A stretch of DNA of 38,820 nt from NCBI GenBank assembly GCA_031291095.1, contig JARLJR010000101.1, positions 1 to 38,820 of the forward strand, given 5' to 3'. This DNA is from Legionella sp. GTDB lineage: Bacteria; Pseudomonadota; Gammaproteobacteria; Legionellales; Legionellaceae. Under the pieces are notes generated by a model. It was not told where the DNA came from. It made no database searches and saw only the letters and a list, made by a program, of their open reading frames with translations. This document shows positions 18,264 to 26,648 of this stretch, in pieces; position 1 is the stretch's first letter; every line of letters starts with the position of its first letter. Both the position numbers and the translations under genes were made by a program.

Positions 18264-18998
18264 TTATCTATCATTTGCATCATTCGGAGCATCAATAATC
18301 ACTCTGGTTCCTTGCATACCCCCACCTGGTAAATCCACAAATTCTTCATTAAGCCATCGAGCATCTTCAGTAAACATACGCACACAGCCATGACTTGCTC
18401 TAAAGCCTGGAACATCATCGCTGCCGTGCAATGCATAGCCGCGGAAAAAGTGCATGCAATAGGGCATTAAAGCACCACCACTGTCACCGTAAGCTCTTTG
18501 CGGAAATACTGTAGAGACACAATCTATATCTTGTTTGCGAATAACACGAAATGAACCCGTGGGCGTAGTACATCCACCACGTACCCCGGGACATTTACTG
18601 ATTCCAGATGAAATAGGTCCCCACCAAAGGAGTTCCCCATCAACATCATAAGCTGCCCAGGCTAATTTTTTTTGACTAACGTAAATGGTTTTTTCGCCTG
18701 TCGGTTCTATATATCGAGGGAAGGGGGATACATCATAAATTGTTAAACGATCGATGTTTTTGGGGACAGCAATAGTCATTCCTGCACGTAAGGATATATT
18801 CATGCGATTAATGCGGCGCACCATATCGCGCTCTTCTGGATTAGGAAAGAGTTGATCCCAGCTTTCCCCGTTTTTAATTTTAATACAGAGATAATCTGGC
18901 GAGCCACATAAGCCTTCTCCATAACGTGGGGCGGCTAGTGCAAACGAGCTAGTCAGCATAAAGTATGCTGAGATCAACATTGATATCATAATTTTCAT
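18264..18998 (-). CDS. L,D-transpeptidase (YkuD fold), EnhA-like
   Basis: This is an exported YkuD-domain enzyme that would make 3-3 peptidoglycan crosslinks or attach proteins to the wall. Signal peptide 1-22 ends in FALA-AP. A LysM-like region follows at about 38-80. The catalytic motif HG (H191) and SHGCVRM with C205 is intact. Two extra cysteines are present on each side of GVRGGCTTPTGSF. The length of 244 residues and the location beside the flagellin genes fit the Legionella EnhA (enhanced entry) family. A sigma-28-like promoter sits just upstream, suggesting expression together with flagellin in the transmissive phase. Confidence 0.88.
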   Translation of the reverse strand: MKIMISMLISAYFMLTSSFALAAPRYGEGLCGSPDYLCIKIKNGESWDQLFPNPEERDMVRRINRMNISLRAGMTIAVPKNIDRLTIYDVSPFPRYIEPTGEKTIYVSQKKLAWAAYDVDGELLWWGPISSGISKCPGVRGGCTTPTGSFRVIRKQDIDCVSTVFPQRAYGDSGGALMPYCMHFFRGYALHGSDDVPGFRASHGCVRMFTEDARWLNEEFVDLPGGGMQGTRVIIDAPNDANDR

Positions 18999-19031
18999 GG
19001 CATGATCTCAATTTGGAGTTTTATATTATCG

Positions 19032-19058
19032 TTAGCGGCATGTTACTGAATAACTTTA
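19032..19058 (-). promoter_or_regulatory. Sigma-28 (FliA)-type promoter of the L,D-transpeptidase
   Basis: On the minus strand TAAA (19055-19058), a 15-base spacer and GCCGCTAA (19032-19039) match the FliA consensus TAAA-N15-GCCGATAA with one mismatch. The element is 34 bases before the start codon. It has the same layout as the perfect site upstream of fliC. Confidence 0.65.
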
Positions 19059-19101
19059 TAAAAACTTTACATTTAAATTTGTTGTTGAATTGATGGTAGG
19101 T

Positions 19102-19137
19102 GTAGCCCGTATTATGACATTCGTCTAATGCGGGCTA
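19102..19137. repeat. Palindromic hairpin after fliS
   Basis: TAGCCCGTATTA and TAATGCGGGCTA form an almost perfect 12-bp stem with a loop of about 11 bases, just after the fliS stop codon. It can act as the 3' end hairpin of the flagellar operon on the minus strand. No U-tract follows, so it may be a dispersed REP-like unit. Confidence 0.5.
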
Positions 19138-19160
19138 AAGTTCTTTGCAGAGAAATAAGG

Positions 19161-19568
19161 TTAATTTGTTGTTACTGATGCTTTGGGAGCAATTTCTTTC
19201 CAAGCTTCATGTATCTCGCTTAGTAATTCACTCGATTTAACTAATAATTCATCATCATTATGCAAGTTAGCTTTTAAGAGTAATATTTCTATATGCTCAT
19301 AGATTTGGAGTAGGTTAGCGGCTATTTCTCCTCCTTCCTCCTGATTCAGGCAGGTTTTTAAACCGGCAATAATGCTTAGTGCTTTACTTATGTGTTCGCC
19401 TTTTTCCTGGATTTGTTTACGTGCCATACTCCCTTGTGCTGAGGCAACATGATTGCGCGCACCTTGCAAAAGCAAGTTGATTAACTCATGAGGATCTGCT
19501 GCTTCGACTCGAGTTTTTAACTCAATGGTCTTGTATTGCTCTGCTGCTTTTTTATATGGATTTTTCAT
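19161..19568 (-). CDS. fliS: Flagellar export chaperone FliS
   Basis: FliS binds the disordered C-terminus of flagellin in the cytoplasm, prevents early polymerisation and brings it to the export gate. The 135-residue all-helical protein has family features: the N-terminal YKKAAEQYKTIELKTRVEAADPHELINLLLQGA segment (quoted in pieces: AADPHELINLLL is the core), a conserved HISKALSIIAGLK, and YEHIEILLLKAN. It is the last gene of the fliC-flaG-fliD-fliS group, 70 bases after fliD. A hairpin repeat follows it. Confidence 0.93.
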   Translation of the reverse strand: MKNPYKKAAEQYKTIELKTRVEAADPHELINLLLQGARNHVASAQGSMARKQIQEKGEHISKALSIIAGLKTCLNQEEGGEIAANLLQIYEHIEILLLKANLHNDDELLVKSSELLSEIHEAWKEIAPKASVTTN

Positions 19569-19638
19569 GAATTAATACCTCTTAAGTCCGTGTTTAAGCT
19601 GACCAACATAATCTAAGCTGGTCAACTGTTTTATAGAT

Positions 19639-21279
19639 TTAATCTTTAACCTTGAGCTTGGGCAAATTAGCCAGAACCTGACTAAGCATTCCGCTGGTAT
19701 CTTGTAGTTTTGAGATAAGCAGATCAACCGCATTCCAGCGTTTTAGATATTTCTGCTCAAGCATCTTACTTTTTTCATCAATTTGTTTTTGATCTTTGGA
19801 TAACTGAGTTACGCTTTTATTTAATGTATCAGTTCGTTCCTCAAACTCGCCTTTGTCACCTACATAACCATCAAGTATTTTGTCGAGCAGAACGGCTACC
19901 CCATCATTGACGATAATCTGACCACGGTCACCAGTACCCCCGGCCAGCACATTAATAGATAAACTGTTAAATCTCCCAGCCCCTGTCAGGGTAATGCCAT
20001 CAGTAGATATTCCTGGAAGATCACCAATACGTCCCGCTAGGCTCACACCTGGAACAAAATCAGTTAAAACAACGTCATATCTTCCCGCTGCAACTTTAGT
20101 GTCCATTGAGTTAATTTGAATATTAGAATCTGTCGCGGTGATGGATTTTGCAAATAAAGCCCCAATGGCCTCAAAGTTTTCGCTAAGTGCTGTTTTGAAC
20201 GTATCTTGGTCCAACTCCAGTATACCGCCTCGCTTGGTTGTAATCCCAATGTCAGTAAGTGACTGAAAAGGATTACCACTGGGGCCAGTAAAATTGCTTA
20301 TGACTTGCTGCATATCTTGCTTCAACGCTTTTATTTGTGCGTCACCCTGGAAGAAACCACTTGCTTTAGTCTCTGCATCATATCCAACGGCGTTATTTAG
20401 AAGCGTGATGCATTCGTTATATTTTTTGATGAAGTCGTTGATGCATGCTGTTAGATGTTCTTGGTTGTTTGTAACCGTTAAGCTAATGTTTGAACCAGTG
20501 GTAACTTCTTTTAAATTAAGAGTAACTCCTGTAAGTACATCTTTAAGTTGATTAGTACTTTGGTTTATTGTCATGCCATTAATGAGCACAACACTATTTT
20601 GCGCTGCTAAATTTTGTGTGAGTGACGTATTGCTCGTGGTTGGATCATAATTTAAGGCAGCAATATCACTAGTAATTTGCATCGCATAGTTCTCTCCTGT
20701 TTCTGACGAGGTAAGGCTTAATCGAGCACCTAAGCTATCCTGTACGATGCAAGCATTTACTCCTGCATCGGCCGCATTGATTGCATCACAAACCGCGGCG
20801 AGGCTATCGCTACCTGGTGCAATAGTAATTGTTAATGGGTTTACTTCAGAGTTCGCAGTAAAAGTAGTGAGATCACTGCTATAGGTTCCGAAATTAATAG
20901 TAATCGTACCCTCTCCTACTGCGGTAGTACTGTTTGCAAAATGAGCGCTGGAAAGGCTTTGTGATTGAGCTAGGGATTGTACTTGAACCTGGTATACCCC
21001 TGGTTGAACCTGATTCGTAACTACCGCATCAAAATATTGTGGATCGCTGATAGAGCTTTTCATTTTATTGATTTGGCTGATATTGGATAAATTACTCAGA
21101 GTCGACTGCAAATTAGCTAAAATGCTTTTAACTTGCCCAATAGCGGATATCTCTGCATTTGTATAGGTTAATTTTTTATCATGACGGGCTTGAACACGCG
21201 CTATGTCCGCCTTAACCATTGCATCTACCATGCCTTTAATGTCGAGTCCAGATCCTATTCCAGGTGATGATAAGCCCAT
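19639..21279 (-). CDS. fliD: Flagellar cap protein FliD (HAP2)
   Basis: FliD forms the pentameric cap under which flagellin subunits fold at the filament tip. It has an N-terminal coiled coil with the family start GLSSPGIGSGLDIKGMVDAMVKAD. The centre is a variable surface-exposed domain. The C-terminal FliD_C domain ends in a heptad-rich segment (LNKSVTQLSKDQKQIDEKS) and a final helix. The length is 546 residues. The start ATG has an AAGGGAC ribosome site. It sits between flaG and fliS as in most gammaproteobacteria. Confidence 0.94.
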   Translation of the reverse strand: MGLSSPGIGSGLDIKGMVDAMVKADIARVQARHDKKLTYTNAEISAIGQVKSILANLQSTLSNLSNISQINKMKSSISDPQYFDAVVTNQVQPGVYQVQVQSLAQSQSLSSAHFANSTTAVGEGTITINFGTYSSDLTTFTANSEVNPLTITIAPGSDSLAAVCDAINAADAGVNACIVQDSLGARLSLTSSETGENYAMQITSDIAALNYDPTTSNTSLTQNLAAQNSVVLINGMTINQSTNQLKDVLTGVTLNLKEVTTGSNISLTVTNNQEHLTACINDFIKKYNECITLLNNAVGYDAETKASGFFQGDAQIKALKQDMQQVISNFTGPSGNPFQSLTDIGITTKRGGILELDQDTFKTALSENFEAIGALFAKSITATDSNIQINSMDTKVAAGRYDVVLTDFVPGVSLAGRIGDLPGISTDGITLTGAGRFNSLSINVLAGGTGDRGQIIVNDGVAVLLDKILDGYVGDKGEFEERTDTLNKSVTQLSKDQKQIDEKSKMLEQKYLKRWNAVDLLISKLQDTSGMLSQVLANLPKLKVKD

Positions 21280-21337
21280 AATGTCCCTTATTATTATTCT
21301 TATTGTTGGTTTATTTATTCAAAGCAGGCTATTTATT

Positions 21338-21619
21338 TTAAACGCGTTTATCAATGGAGCCATTAACTATTTCATCAAGTAAGCTTAATAAATGCAAGTA
21401 TTCGTCTGAAGGTATCTTACGTAGCACTTTATCTGAAATTTTTGTCGTTACAATGCTTTGTAATAAGCCAGTTATGTTATCAATTGTTTGTTTCACGTCC
21501 GTATCTAAATTTTCTGTGGAAGTGGCACTTTTAGTCATTGGCTTAATATTTTTATCATTAAGCTTTATTAGGTCTGCTTGTAACATTTTGTTTGTTGGTG
21601 GTATTGATTCAATTGTCAT
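21338..21619 (-). CDS. flaG: FlaG-family flagellar protein
   Basis: This is a short 93-residue protein, of the size and position of FlaG between fliC and fliD. The C-terminal half (TKISDKVLRKIPSDEYLHLLSLLDEIV) contains the FlaG-like IPSDE..HLL pattern. FlaG affects filament length or cap function in other bacteria, and its biochemical role is not settled. An AGGAATAA ribosome site precedes the ATG. The strong terminator just after fliC means flaG expression depends on read-through or on a promoter I cannot see. Confidence 0.8.
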   Translation of the reverse strand: MTIESIPPTNKMLQADLIKLNDKNIKPMTKSATSTENLDTDVKQTIDNITGLLQSIVTTKISDKVLRKIPSDEYLHLLSLLDEIVNGSIDKRV

Positions 21620-21670
21620 TTATTATTCCTATCCCATAGCAACAGGCCTATAACCTGTTAGGGTAATAAA

Positions 21671-21703
21671 TAAAATCGAAGCACAGTAAACTGTGCTTCG
21701 ATT
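21671..21703 (-). terminator. Strong intrinsic terminator of fliC
   Basis: On the minus strand, a perfect 13-bp stem (AATCGAAGCACAG with CTGTGCTTCGATT) around a TTTA loop is followed by TTTATTTATT. It lies 15 bases past the fliC stop and separates the abundant flagellin message from flaG-fliD-fliS. Confidence 0.85.
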
Positions 21704-21717
21704 GAGACAGCCTACAA

Positions 21718-23124
21718 TTAGCCTAATAATGAAAGAACAGATTGTGGCATGCTGTTTGCTTGTGCCAACATTGCTGTTCCAGCTTGTTGCAGGATTTGGT
21801 TCTTAGTTAATGTTGCCATTTCAGCTGCATAGTCAGTATCTTGGATACGGCTACGAGCAGCTTGAGTGTTATCAGAAATGTTTTCTAGGTTAGTAATAGT
21901 TGCTTCAAAACGGTTTTCCATAGCACCCATAGCAGCACGGTTAGCAGTAATACTTGCTAATGCTGAATCGATTCTTTGGATTGCTGTTTCTGCACCAGAT
22001 TGAGTACTAATATCTAGAGTGTCAATACCGCTGCTATCAGTCATAATTGTACCAGAAGTAAATCCTAAATTAGCAATAGTACCTCCTAGATAAATTACGT
22101 TATTACCACTCATTGTTAATGTACCAGTTAATGCAGTACCAGATGTAAATGAACCTGCAGCTGTTAACGGAGTATCCCCAGTTTCAGTTACAGTAATATC
22201 GCGTCCATCAGCAGCAGTTAAAGTGATAATAGTACCCGTTGCGTCTAATGAAGATACTACACCAGTTTGAGATGATTGGCTGTTAATCAAATCATTAAGT
22301 GTTGTTGCAGTTAAGCTAGTATCATCACCGTTGAATATGGTTATGCCATTGATGTCTAAATCATAAGCACCACCAGCAAAAGCGAGCGCACCGGTAGTAC
22401 CTTTAGTTTCTGCAGTAACTGATAAACCATTAACGTTTGCTGCATTGATTGCTGCCGCTTTAGCGAATGCAGAACCTGCGCCTTGACCAGTAATACTGGT
22501 AGCGTACAGTGCAGAAGAAGCAATCGTTTTCGTACCTGGAGTACCTGCCATACCAATAGTGATGTCAGTAGCAGTAGCTGTAGCAACATTAGTACCAGTA
22601 GCTTGTGCCAGGAAGCCTACAGAGCTAGATGAAATACTATTAATTCCAAAAGAAGTAGTTTGGTTTGCGTTAGCACCAATTTGGAATGTAGTACTGGAGA
22701 ATGCACCGTTAAGAATGCTTTGACCGTTGAATTGAGTATAGTTTGCAATATCATTCATCTCGCCAACTAACTGAGTCACTTCATCTTGTAATGCCAGACG
22801 GTCAGCAGAACTGTTAGTACCGTTTGCTGCTTGAACTGCCAACATACGCATATCTTGTAAAATGTCAGTAGCTGTACCCATACCGCCTTCAGCAACTTGC
22901 GCAAGAGAAATCGCATCGCTTGAGTTTTGAGCGGCTTTATCCACGCCATTAATTTGAGCTGTCATTAATGTAGAAATTGCAAGACCTGCAGCGTCATCTT
23001 TTGCGCTATTGATTTTTAAGCCAGATGAAAGTCTTTGAATTGCTGTAGACATTGCATCACTGCTTTTTGATAGGTTACGCTGTGCTAATAGCGACGATAC
23101 GTTGGTATTAATAACTTGAGCCAT
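21718..23124 (-). CDS. fliC: Flagellin FliC
   Basis: FliC is the filament subunit. The N-terminal D0/D1 (MAQVINTNVSSLLAQRNLSK, RLSSGLKINSAKDDAAGLAIS) and C-terminal D1/D0 (RIQDTDYAAEMATLTKNQILQQAG ... SVLSLLG) are highly conserved. The middle domain (about 170-370) is Thr/Gly/Ala-rich and variable. The length of 468 residues is in the usual range for Legionella. The conserved ends include the parts that NAIP-type receptors recognise in host cells. It has a perfect sigma-28 promoter, a long leader with several GGA motifs, a GAGGAG ribosome site, and its own terminator. Confidence 0.97.
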   Translation of the reverse strand: MAQVINTNVSSLLAQRNLSKSSDAMSTAIQRLSSGLKINSAKDDAAGLAISTLMTAQINGVDKAAQNSSDAISLAQVAEGGMGTATDILQDMRMLAVQAANGTNSSADRLALQDEVTQLVGEMNDIANYTQFNGQSILNGAFSSTTFQIGANANQTTSFGINSISSSSVGFLAQATGTNVATATATDITIGMAGTPGTKTIASSALYATSITGQGAGSAFAKAAAINAANVNGLSVTAETKGTTGALAFAGGAYDLDINGITIFNGDDTSLTATTLNDLINSQSSQTGVVSSLDATGTIITLTAADGRDITVTETGDTPLTAAGSFTSGTALTGTLTMSGNNVIYLGGTIANLGFTSGTIMTDSSGIDTLDISTQSGAETAIQRIDSALASITANRAAMGAMENRFEATITNLENISDNTQAARSRIQDTDYAAEMATLTKNQILQQAGTAMLAQANSMPQSVLSLLG

Positions 23125-23222
23125 GTTTATAGTCTCCTCAGACCTGTTCCCTGTATGGGATTTTTTTCCGTTTAGTAAGCAAGACTCTCATTTTTAATAT
23201 GAGCTTCCCGTTCCCAAGATGT
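23125..23222 (-). promoter_or_regulatory. fliC leader with five GGA motifs (possible CsrA target)
   Basis: The roughly 90-base leader holds five GGA motifs on the minus strand, including one in the GAGGAG ribosome site and two near the 5' end (GGGAACGGGAAG). It can form small hairpins (CTCAT/ATGAG and TCCC/GGGA). CsrA binds GGA in loops and represses transmissive traits in Legionella. Direct control of this leader is an inference. Confidence 0.4.
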
Positions 23223-23249
23223 TTATCGGCCATGATGCAAAAAACTTTA
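23223..23249 (-). promoter_or_regulatory. Sigma-28 (FliA) promoter of fliC
   Basis: On the minus strand TAAA (23246-23249), exactly 15 bases, and GCCGATAA (23223-23230) match the FliA consensus perfectly. It lies about 100 bases before the fliC start. Confidence 0.92.
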
Positions 23250-23432
23250 GGGAAAAAATGGAAATTTTTTAAAAAAAATAAAAAAAATGATTAGTAAAAT
23301 TAATATGTTGCGAGTTTGCGCTTTATTTGGGCCAAGTAAAAATATTAGGGGTAATCTCTTTACTCTAATAGACAATTATGGTAATGAACCTAGGGTTTTA
23401 CAGGATACGATTTCAGAATATTTTTTTATGTG

Positions 23433-23438
23433 TATAAT
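23433..23438 (+). promoter_or_regulatory. Perfect -10 hexamer upstream of accD
   Basis: TATAAT at 23433-23438 is a perfect -10. The -35 region at 17-base spacing (ATTTCA, 23410-23415) is weak. Transcription would start near 23445, directly at a terminator-like hairpin. The AT-rich stretch 23250-23430 between the fliC promoter and this site shows no gene I can support. Confidence 0.45.
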
Positions 23439-23445
23439 ATTAACG

Positions 23446-23492
23446 AAAAAAGCAGTAGATTTTTCCTATAATGGGAGAGGCTGCTTTTTTTT
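23446..23492 (+). terminator. Terminator-like hairpin in the accD leader
   Basis: AAAAAAGCAG (23446-23455) and CTGCTTTTTT (23481-23490) form a 10-bp stem followed by further T residues. The interior can pair as TTTTCC with GGGAGA. It sits between the only good -10 and accD, 36 bases before the start codon, so it could terminate or attenuate transcription into accD. Confidence 0.6.
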
Positions 23493-23527
23493 ATGACTAA
23501 GATTCTATAAACAATGGGTTCCAATTT

Positions 23528-24382
23528 ATGAGTTGGTTAAAAAAATTATTACCATCAAGAGTAAATACTGATACCTCGCAGAAAAAAGGGGTACCTGAAG
23601 GTTTATGGCTTAAATGTTCTGGCTGTAATGAGGTTCTATACAGTACTGAACTGACCAAGAATTTAATGGTCTGTCCGTCATGTAATTTTCATCATAGAAT
23701 TTCAGCACGAGTTCGTATTGGACAGTTTCTCGATGAAACAGGTCAAGAGGAAATCGCTGCATCATTAGAACCAATTGACCGGTTGAAGTTTAGAGACTCC
23801 AAAAAATATAAAGACAGAATTTCTCAAGCTCAAAAAGCTACGGGTGAAAAAGAAGCATTAATTATTGTTAAAGGTACATTAATGCAACAGCCTGTTGTGG
23901 TAGGGGCTTTTGAGTTTAACTTTATGGGTGGCTCTATGGGGGCTACTGTTGGTGAAAAATTTGTGCGTGCGGTTTCTCTAGCCGCAGAAGAACATCGTCC
24001 TTATATTTGTTTTACTGCAAGTGGTGGTGCGCGTATGCAAGAAGGTTTATTTTCTTTAATGCAGATGGCTAAAACTTCAGCTGCATTGGCAAAATTTGCT
24101 GAAACTGGACTTCCTTTTATTGTGGTATTGACGGATCCTACTATGGGTGGTGTATCTGCCAGTTTTGCAAGTCTAGGGGATGTGATTATGGCAGAACCTA
24201 ATGCTTTAATTGGTTTTGCAGGCCCACGAGTGATTGAGCAGACAGTACGACAAACTTTGCCGGAAGGTTTTCAACGCAGTGAGTTTCTTTTAGAGCATGG
24301 TCATATTGATATGATTGTGCAACGAAAAGAACTTCGTCCGGTTATTTCTGAATTGGTATCGAAGTTGACTGGCAAAAACTAA
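23528..24382 (+). CDS. accD: Acetyl-CoA carboxylase carboxyltransferase beta subunit
   Basis: AccD, with AccA, transfers the carboxyl group from biotin to acetyl-CoA to make malonyl-CoA, the first committed step of fatty-acid synthesis. The N-terminal zinc ribbon is intact (C30, C33, C49, C52). The carboxyltransferase core contains [27 protein letters not shown] and [16 protein letters not shown]. The length is 284 residues. The accD-folC-dedD-cvpA order is conserved in many gammaproteobacteria. A hairpin leader precedes it. Confidence 0.97.
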   Translation: MSWLKKLLPSRVNTDTSQKKGVPEGLWLKCSGCNEVLYSTELTKNLMVCPSCNFHHRISARVRIGQFLDETGQEEIAASLEPIDRLKFRDSKKYKDRISQAQKATGEKEALIIVKGTLMQQPVVVGAFEFNFMGGSMGATVGEKFVRAVSLAAEEHRPYICFTASGGARMQEGLFSLMQMAKTSAALAKFAETGLPFIVVLTDPTMGGVSASFASLGDVIMAEPNALIGFAGPRVIEQTVRQTLPEGFQRSEFLLEHGHIDMIVQRKELRPVISELVSKLTGKN

Positions 24383-24440
24383 TCTGTGTAATTAGGTTTG
24401 TTCATCTCTGCGAAAGCGAGAACTGCGAATTAACCTTGAC

Positions 24441-24471
24441 CGAATTACCACGGCTTGGCCGCGGTAATTCG
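24441..24471. repeat. Palindromic hairpin between accD and folC
   Basis: CGAATTACC and GGTAATTCG flank an inner CGG/CCG stem with one A-C mismatch and a CTTGG loop, giving about 13 stem positions. There is no U-tract. It looks like a REP-like unit lying in the folC leader, and it argues against a folC start at TTG 24455, which would translate the hairpin. Confidence 0.6.
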
Positions 24472-24565
24472 ACGTTCCAAGAAGCCAAGTAAAAGCCCAT
24501 TGGAAGAGGAAGAGCGGAAAATTACAATAAACCCTATCTATATTGCCACCAGACCGGAGTATTTT

Positions 24566-25828
24566 TTGTTAAAGCCTTATAACGAATGGGTCCTAGCTGA
24601 ATGGCTATCTAATCTCGAAACCCGAAATATTAACGAAATTCAATTAGGTTTAACTCGAGTTCAACTTGTTGCGGAGCGATTACAATTACTTAAGCCTAAT
24701 TGCAAAGTCATTACCGTTGCAGGAACGAATGGAAAAGGCTCAACAGTCACCGCTTTAGAACATATTTATCATACGGCGGGTTATAAAGTAGGGGCTTACA
24801 TCTCTCCCCATCTTATTCATTTTAATGAGCGTGTCCGCGTTGGTTTAACTCCAATAACTGACGATACCTTATGTCAGGCTTTTGCTTTAATTGAATCGGT
24901 ACGTCATGATACGGTATTAACTTATTTTGAGTTTATAACACTCGCTGCATTATGGTATTTCCACAAAGAGCGGGTGGACATTATTGTCCTTGAGGTTGGC
25001 TTAGGTGGGCGTTTGGATGCAACGAATATCATTGATGCGGATCTTTCAATCATCACCACCATCGATTTGGATCATCAGGACTTTTTAGGTGATACCCTTG
25101 AAGCGATTGGCTATGAAAAAGCAGGTATTCTTCGTAGCGGAAAACCATTTATTTATGCTGACGAGAACCCACCTTCAATCATTGTCGAAATTGCTACAGC
25201 ATTGCCAGTTTCTTCCTATTATTTAGGTAAGGAATTTTCATTTGAAGAATGTAAGCAGACTTGGAATGTTCAGTGTGGTGAAACAAAAATAAATGATTTG
25301 CCGAAACCGGCCATACAACTGAAGTCAGCCGCCGCAGCAATTACTGCGGCGTTTATATTAGGCTATAGCCTCCCTGTATCCTACGAGCATCTACAAAAGG
25401 CGATGAAGAGTATTTTTATTCCTGGTCGTTTGCAATTGCAGAAGGGGAGCGTCGATGTACTTTATGATGTCTCTCATAATCCGCAATCTGCAAGGTTATT
25501 AGCTAAGACTTTGCAGCATTATGCTAAAAAAGCTAAGGTTCATGCTGTTTTTTCAGCCTTAAAAGATAAAGATATCCTTGGTTTAATCTTACCATTAAAG
25601 GATTATGTTGATTATTGGTATCCCGCTCAATTAGATGTTAAGCGCGCCATTAGCGCAAATTTATTGCTTTCTTATTTTAAGGATGCAGAAATTTTTGTGA
25701 AAATTTGTTATAATGAACCATTTCTTGCCTTTAAAACGGCATTAGATCAGGCAAAGCCAGGTGATTTAATTGTTGTTTATGGGTCATTTTTTACTGTGGG
25801 TCATATAATGGCTGTCCAGTCTAATTAG
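24566..25828 (+). CDS. folC: Dihydrofolate synthase / folylpolyglutamate synthase FolC
   Basis: FolC adds glutamate to dihydropteroate and extends polyglutamate tails on folates. It has a Mur-ligase-like fold. The ATP P-loop GTNGKGST is at 53-60, with further motifs SPHLIHFNERVRV, FEFITLAALWYF, EVGLGGRLDATN and YDVSHNPQSA. I place the start at TTG 24566. GGAG sits six bases before it, and the protein then begins MLKPYNEWVLAEWLSNLE, which fits the family. An open frame extends back to TTG 24455, but those 37 residues are unconserved-looking and cross a palindrome. The length is 420 residues. Confidence 0.93.
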   Translation: MLKPYNEWVLAEWLSNLETRNINEIQLGLTRVQLVAERLQLLKPNCKVITVAGTNGKGSTVTALEHIYHTAGYKVGAYISPHLIHFNERVRVGLTPITDDTLCQAFALIESVRHDTVLTYFEFITLAALWYFHKERVDIIVLEVGLGGRLDATNIIDADLSIITTIDLDHQDFLGDTLEAIGYEKAGILRSGKPFIYADENPPSIIVEIATALPVSSYYLGKEFSFEECKQTWNVQCGETKINDLPKPAIQLKSAAAAITAAFILGYSLPVSYEHLQKAMKSIFIPGRLQLQKGSVDVLYDVSHNPQSARLLAKTLQHYAKKAKVHAVFSALKDKDILGLILPLKDYVDYWYPAQLDVKRAISANLLLSYFKDAEIFVKICYNEPFLAFKTALDQAKPGDLIVVYGSFFTVGHIMAVQSN

Positions 25829-25836
25829 GAGGTTTG

Positions 25837-26646
25837 ATGAAACTGGTAATGGATGAGAAATTAAAACATCGCTTAGTTGGTATATCTGTAATTTTATCAT
25901 TGGGAGCAATTTTTTTGCCTGCTATGATGAAAAAATCAAGCCAACGTTTAGAGAGTAACCTTAGTGTTAATGTTCAATTACCCCCTAAACCTATTGCTCC
26001 AAATGTTGCTGTTACTGATGAAGAGCAAATGTTCAAAACGATTAAAATAGCTAAGGTAAATATTAAATCGGCTGCTCCTCAAACAGTTAAAGACGATTTT
26101 ATTGCTTCAGCCCCAGTTCATGAAAAACCGAGTATGCCTGTTGCTAAGGTGGAGCCAAGTCACGCTGCAATCGAAAAGCCTATTGAACTTGCATTAAACA
26201 ATGCGGTACAAAACACAGTACATAAAGAAGTTAACGTTGTTCAGGCTAAAGTTGAAAAACCTATTTTTAAACCCACAGCGCCAGTAGTTAAGCCAGTTCA
26301 GGTAGCTGCACAAGTTATTAAGCGTAAAGTAGACGTTGTTAAACCTAAAATGCCGGCAAAACCGGTTATGGCCCAAATAACTCCTAAAAAGCCTGCTGTG
26401 AAGCGAGATATCTATGCAGTGCAACTTGCATCTTTTTCCAGGCTAGCTAATGCAGAGGCATTGGTACATAAATTGCAAGGTAAAGGATATAAAGCGAGTT
26501 ATGCGCGTGTAGCAGGAAGAAATGGAGCCATTTACAAAGTATATGTTGGGCATTCTCCAATTAGAGACAATGTAGTTAAGTTGAAAAGTCAATTGGCAAG
26601 TGCGATGCAATTAAATGGATTTGTAGTTAATACTGGAGTCAGCTAG
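25837..26646 (+). CDS. SPOR-domain inner-membrane protein, DedD-like
   Basis: This is a bitopic inner-membrane protein. It has a short cytoplasmic N-terminus, one membrane segment at about 12-30 (LVGISVILSLGAIFLPAM), and a long Lys/Pro/Val-rich periplasmic linker. A C-terminal SPOR domain begins near residue 197 (IYAVQLASFSRLANAEAL ... YKVYVGHSP), which binds denuded glycan at the division septum. The position between folC and cvpA is that of E. coli dedD. ATG 25837 has AGGAGG four bases before it. ATG 25849 is an alternative with better spacing but a weaker ribosome site. The length is 269 residues. The linker is longer than in E. coli DedD. Confidence 0.88.
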   Translation: MKLVMDEKLKHRLVGISVILSLGAIFLPAMMKKSSQRLESNLSVNVQLPPKPIAPNVAVTDEEQMFKTIKIAKVNIKSAAPQTVKDDFIASAPVHEKPSMPVAKVEPSHAAIEKPIELALNNAVQNTVHKEVNVVQAKVEKPIFKPTAPVVKPVQVAAQVIKRKVDVVKPKMPAKPVMAQITPKKPAVKRDIYAVQLASFSRLANAEALVHKLQGKGYKASYARVAGRNGAIYKVYVGHSPIRDNVVKLKSQLASAMQLNGFVVNTGVS

Positions 26647-26648
26647 TG

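Noticed and set aside
23287-23496. 69-residue open frame upstream of accD
   Set aside because: It has no ribosome site (the upstream sequence is poly-A), resembles nothing I know, is AT-driven, and ends across the terminator hairpin.
24455-24565. N-terminal extension of FolC
   Set aside because: It crosses a palindromic repeat, and a TTG at 24566 with GGAG six bases upstream gives the family-typical N-terminus.
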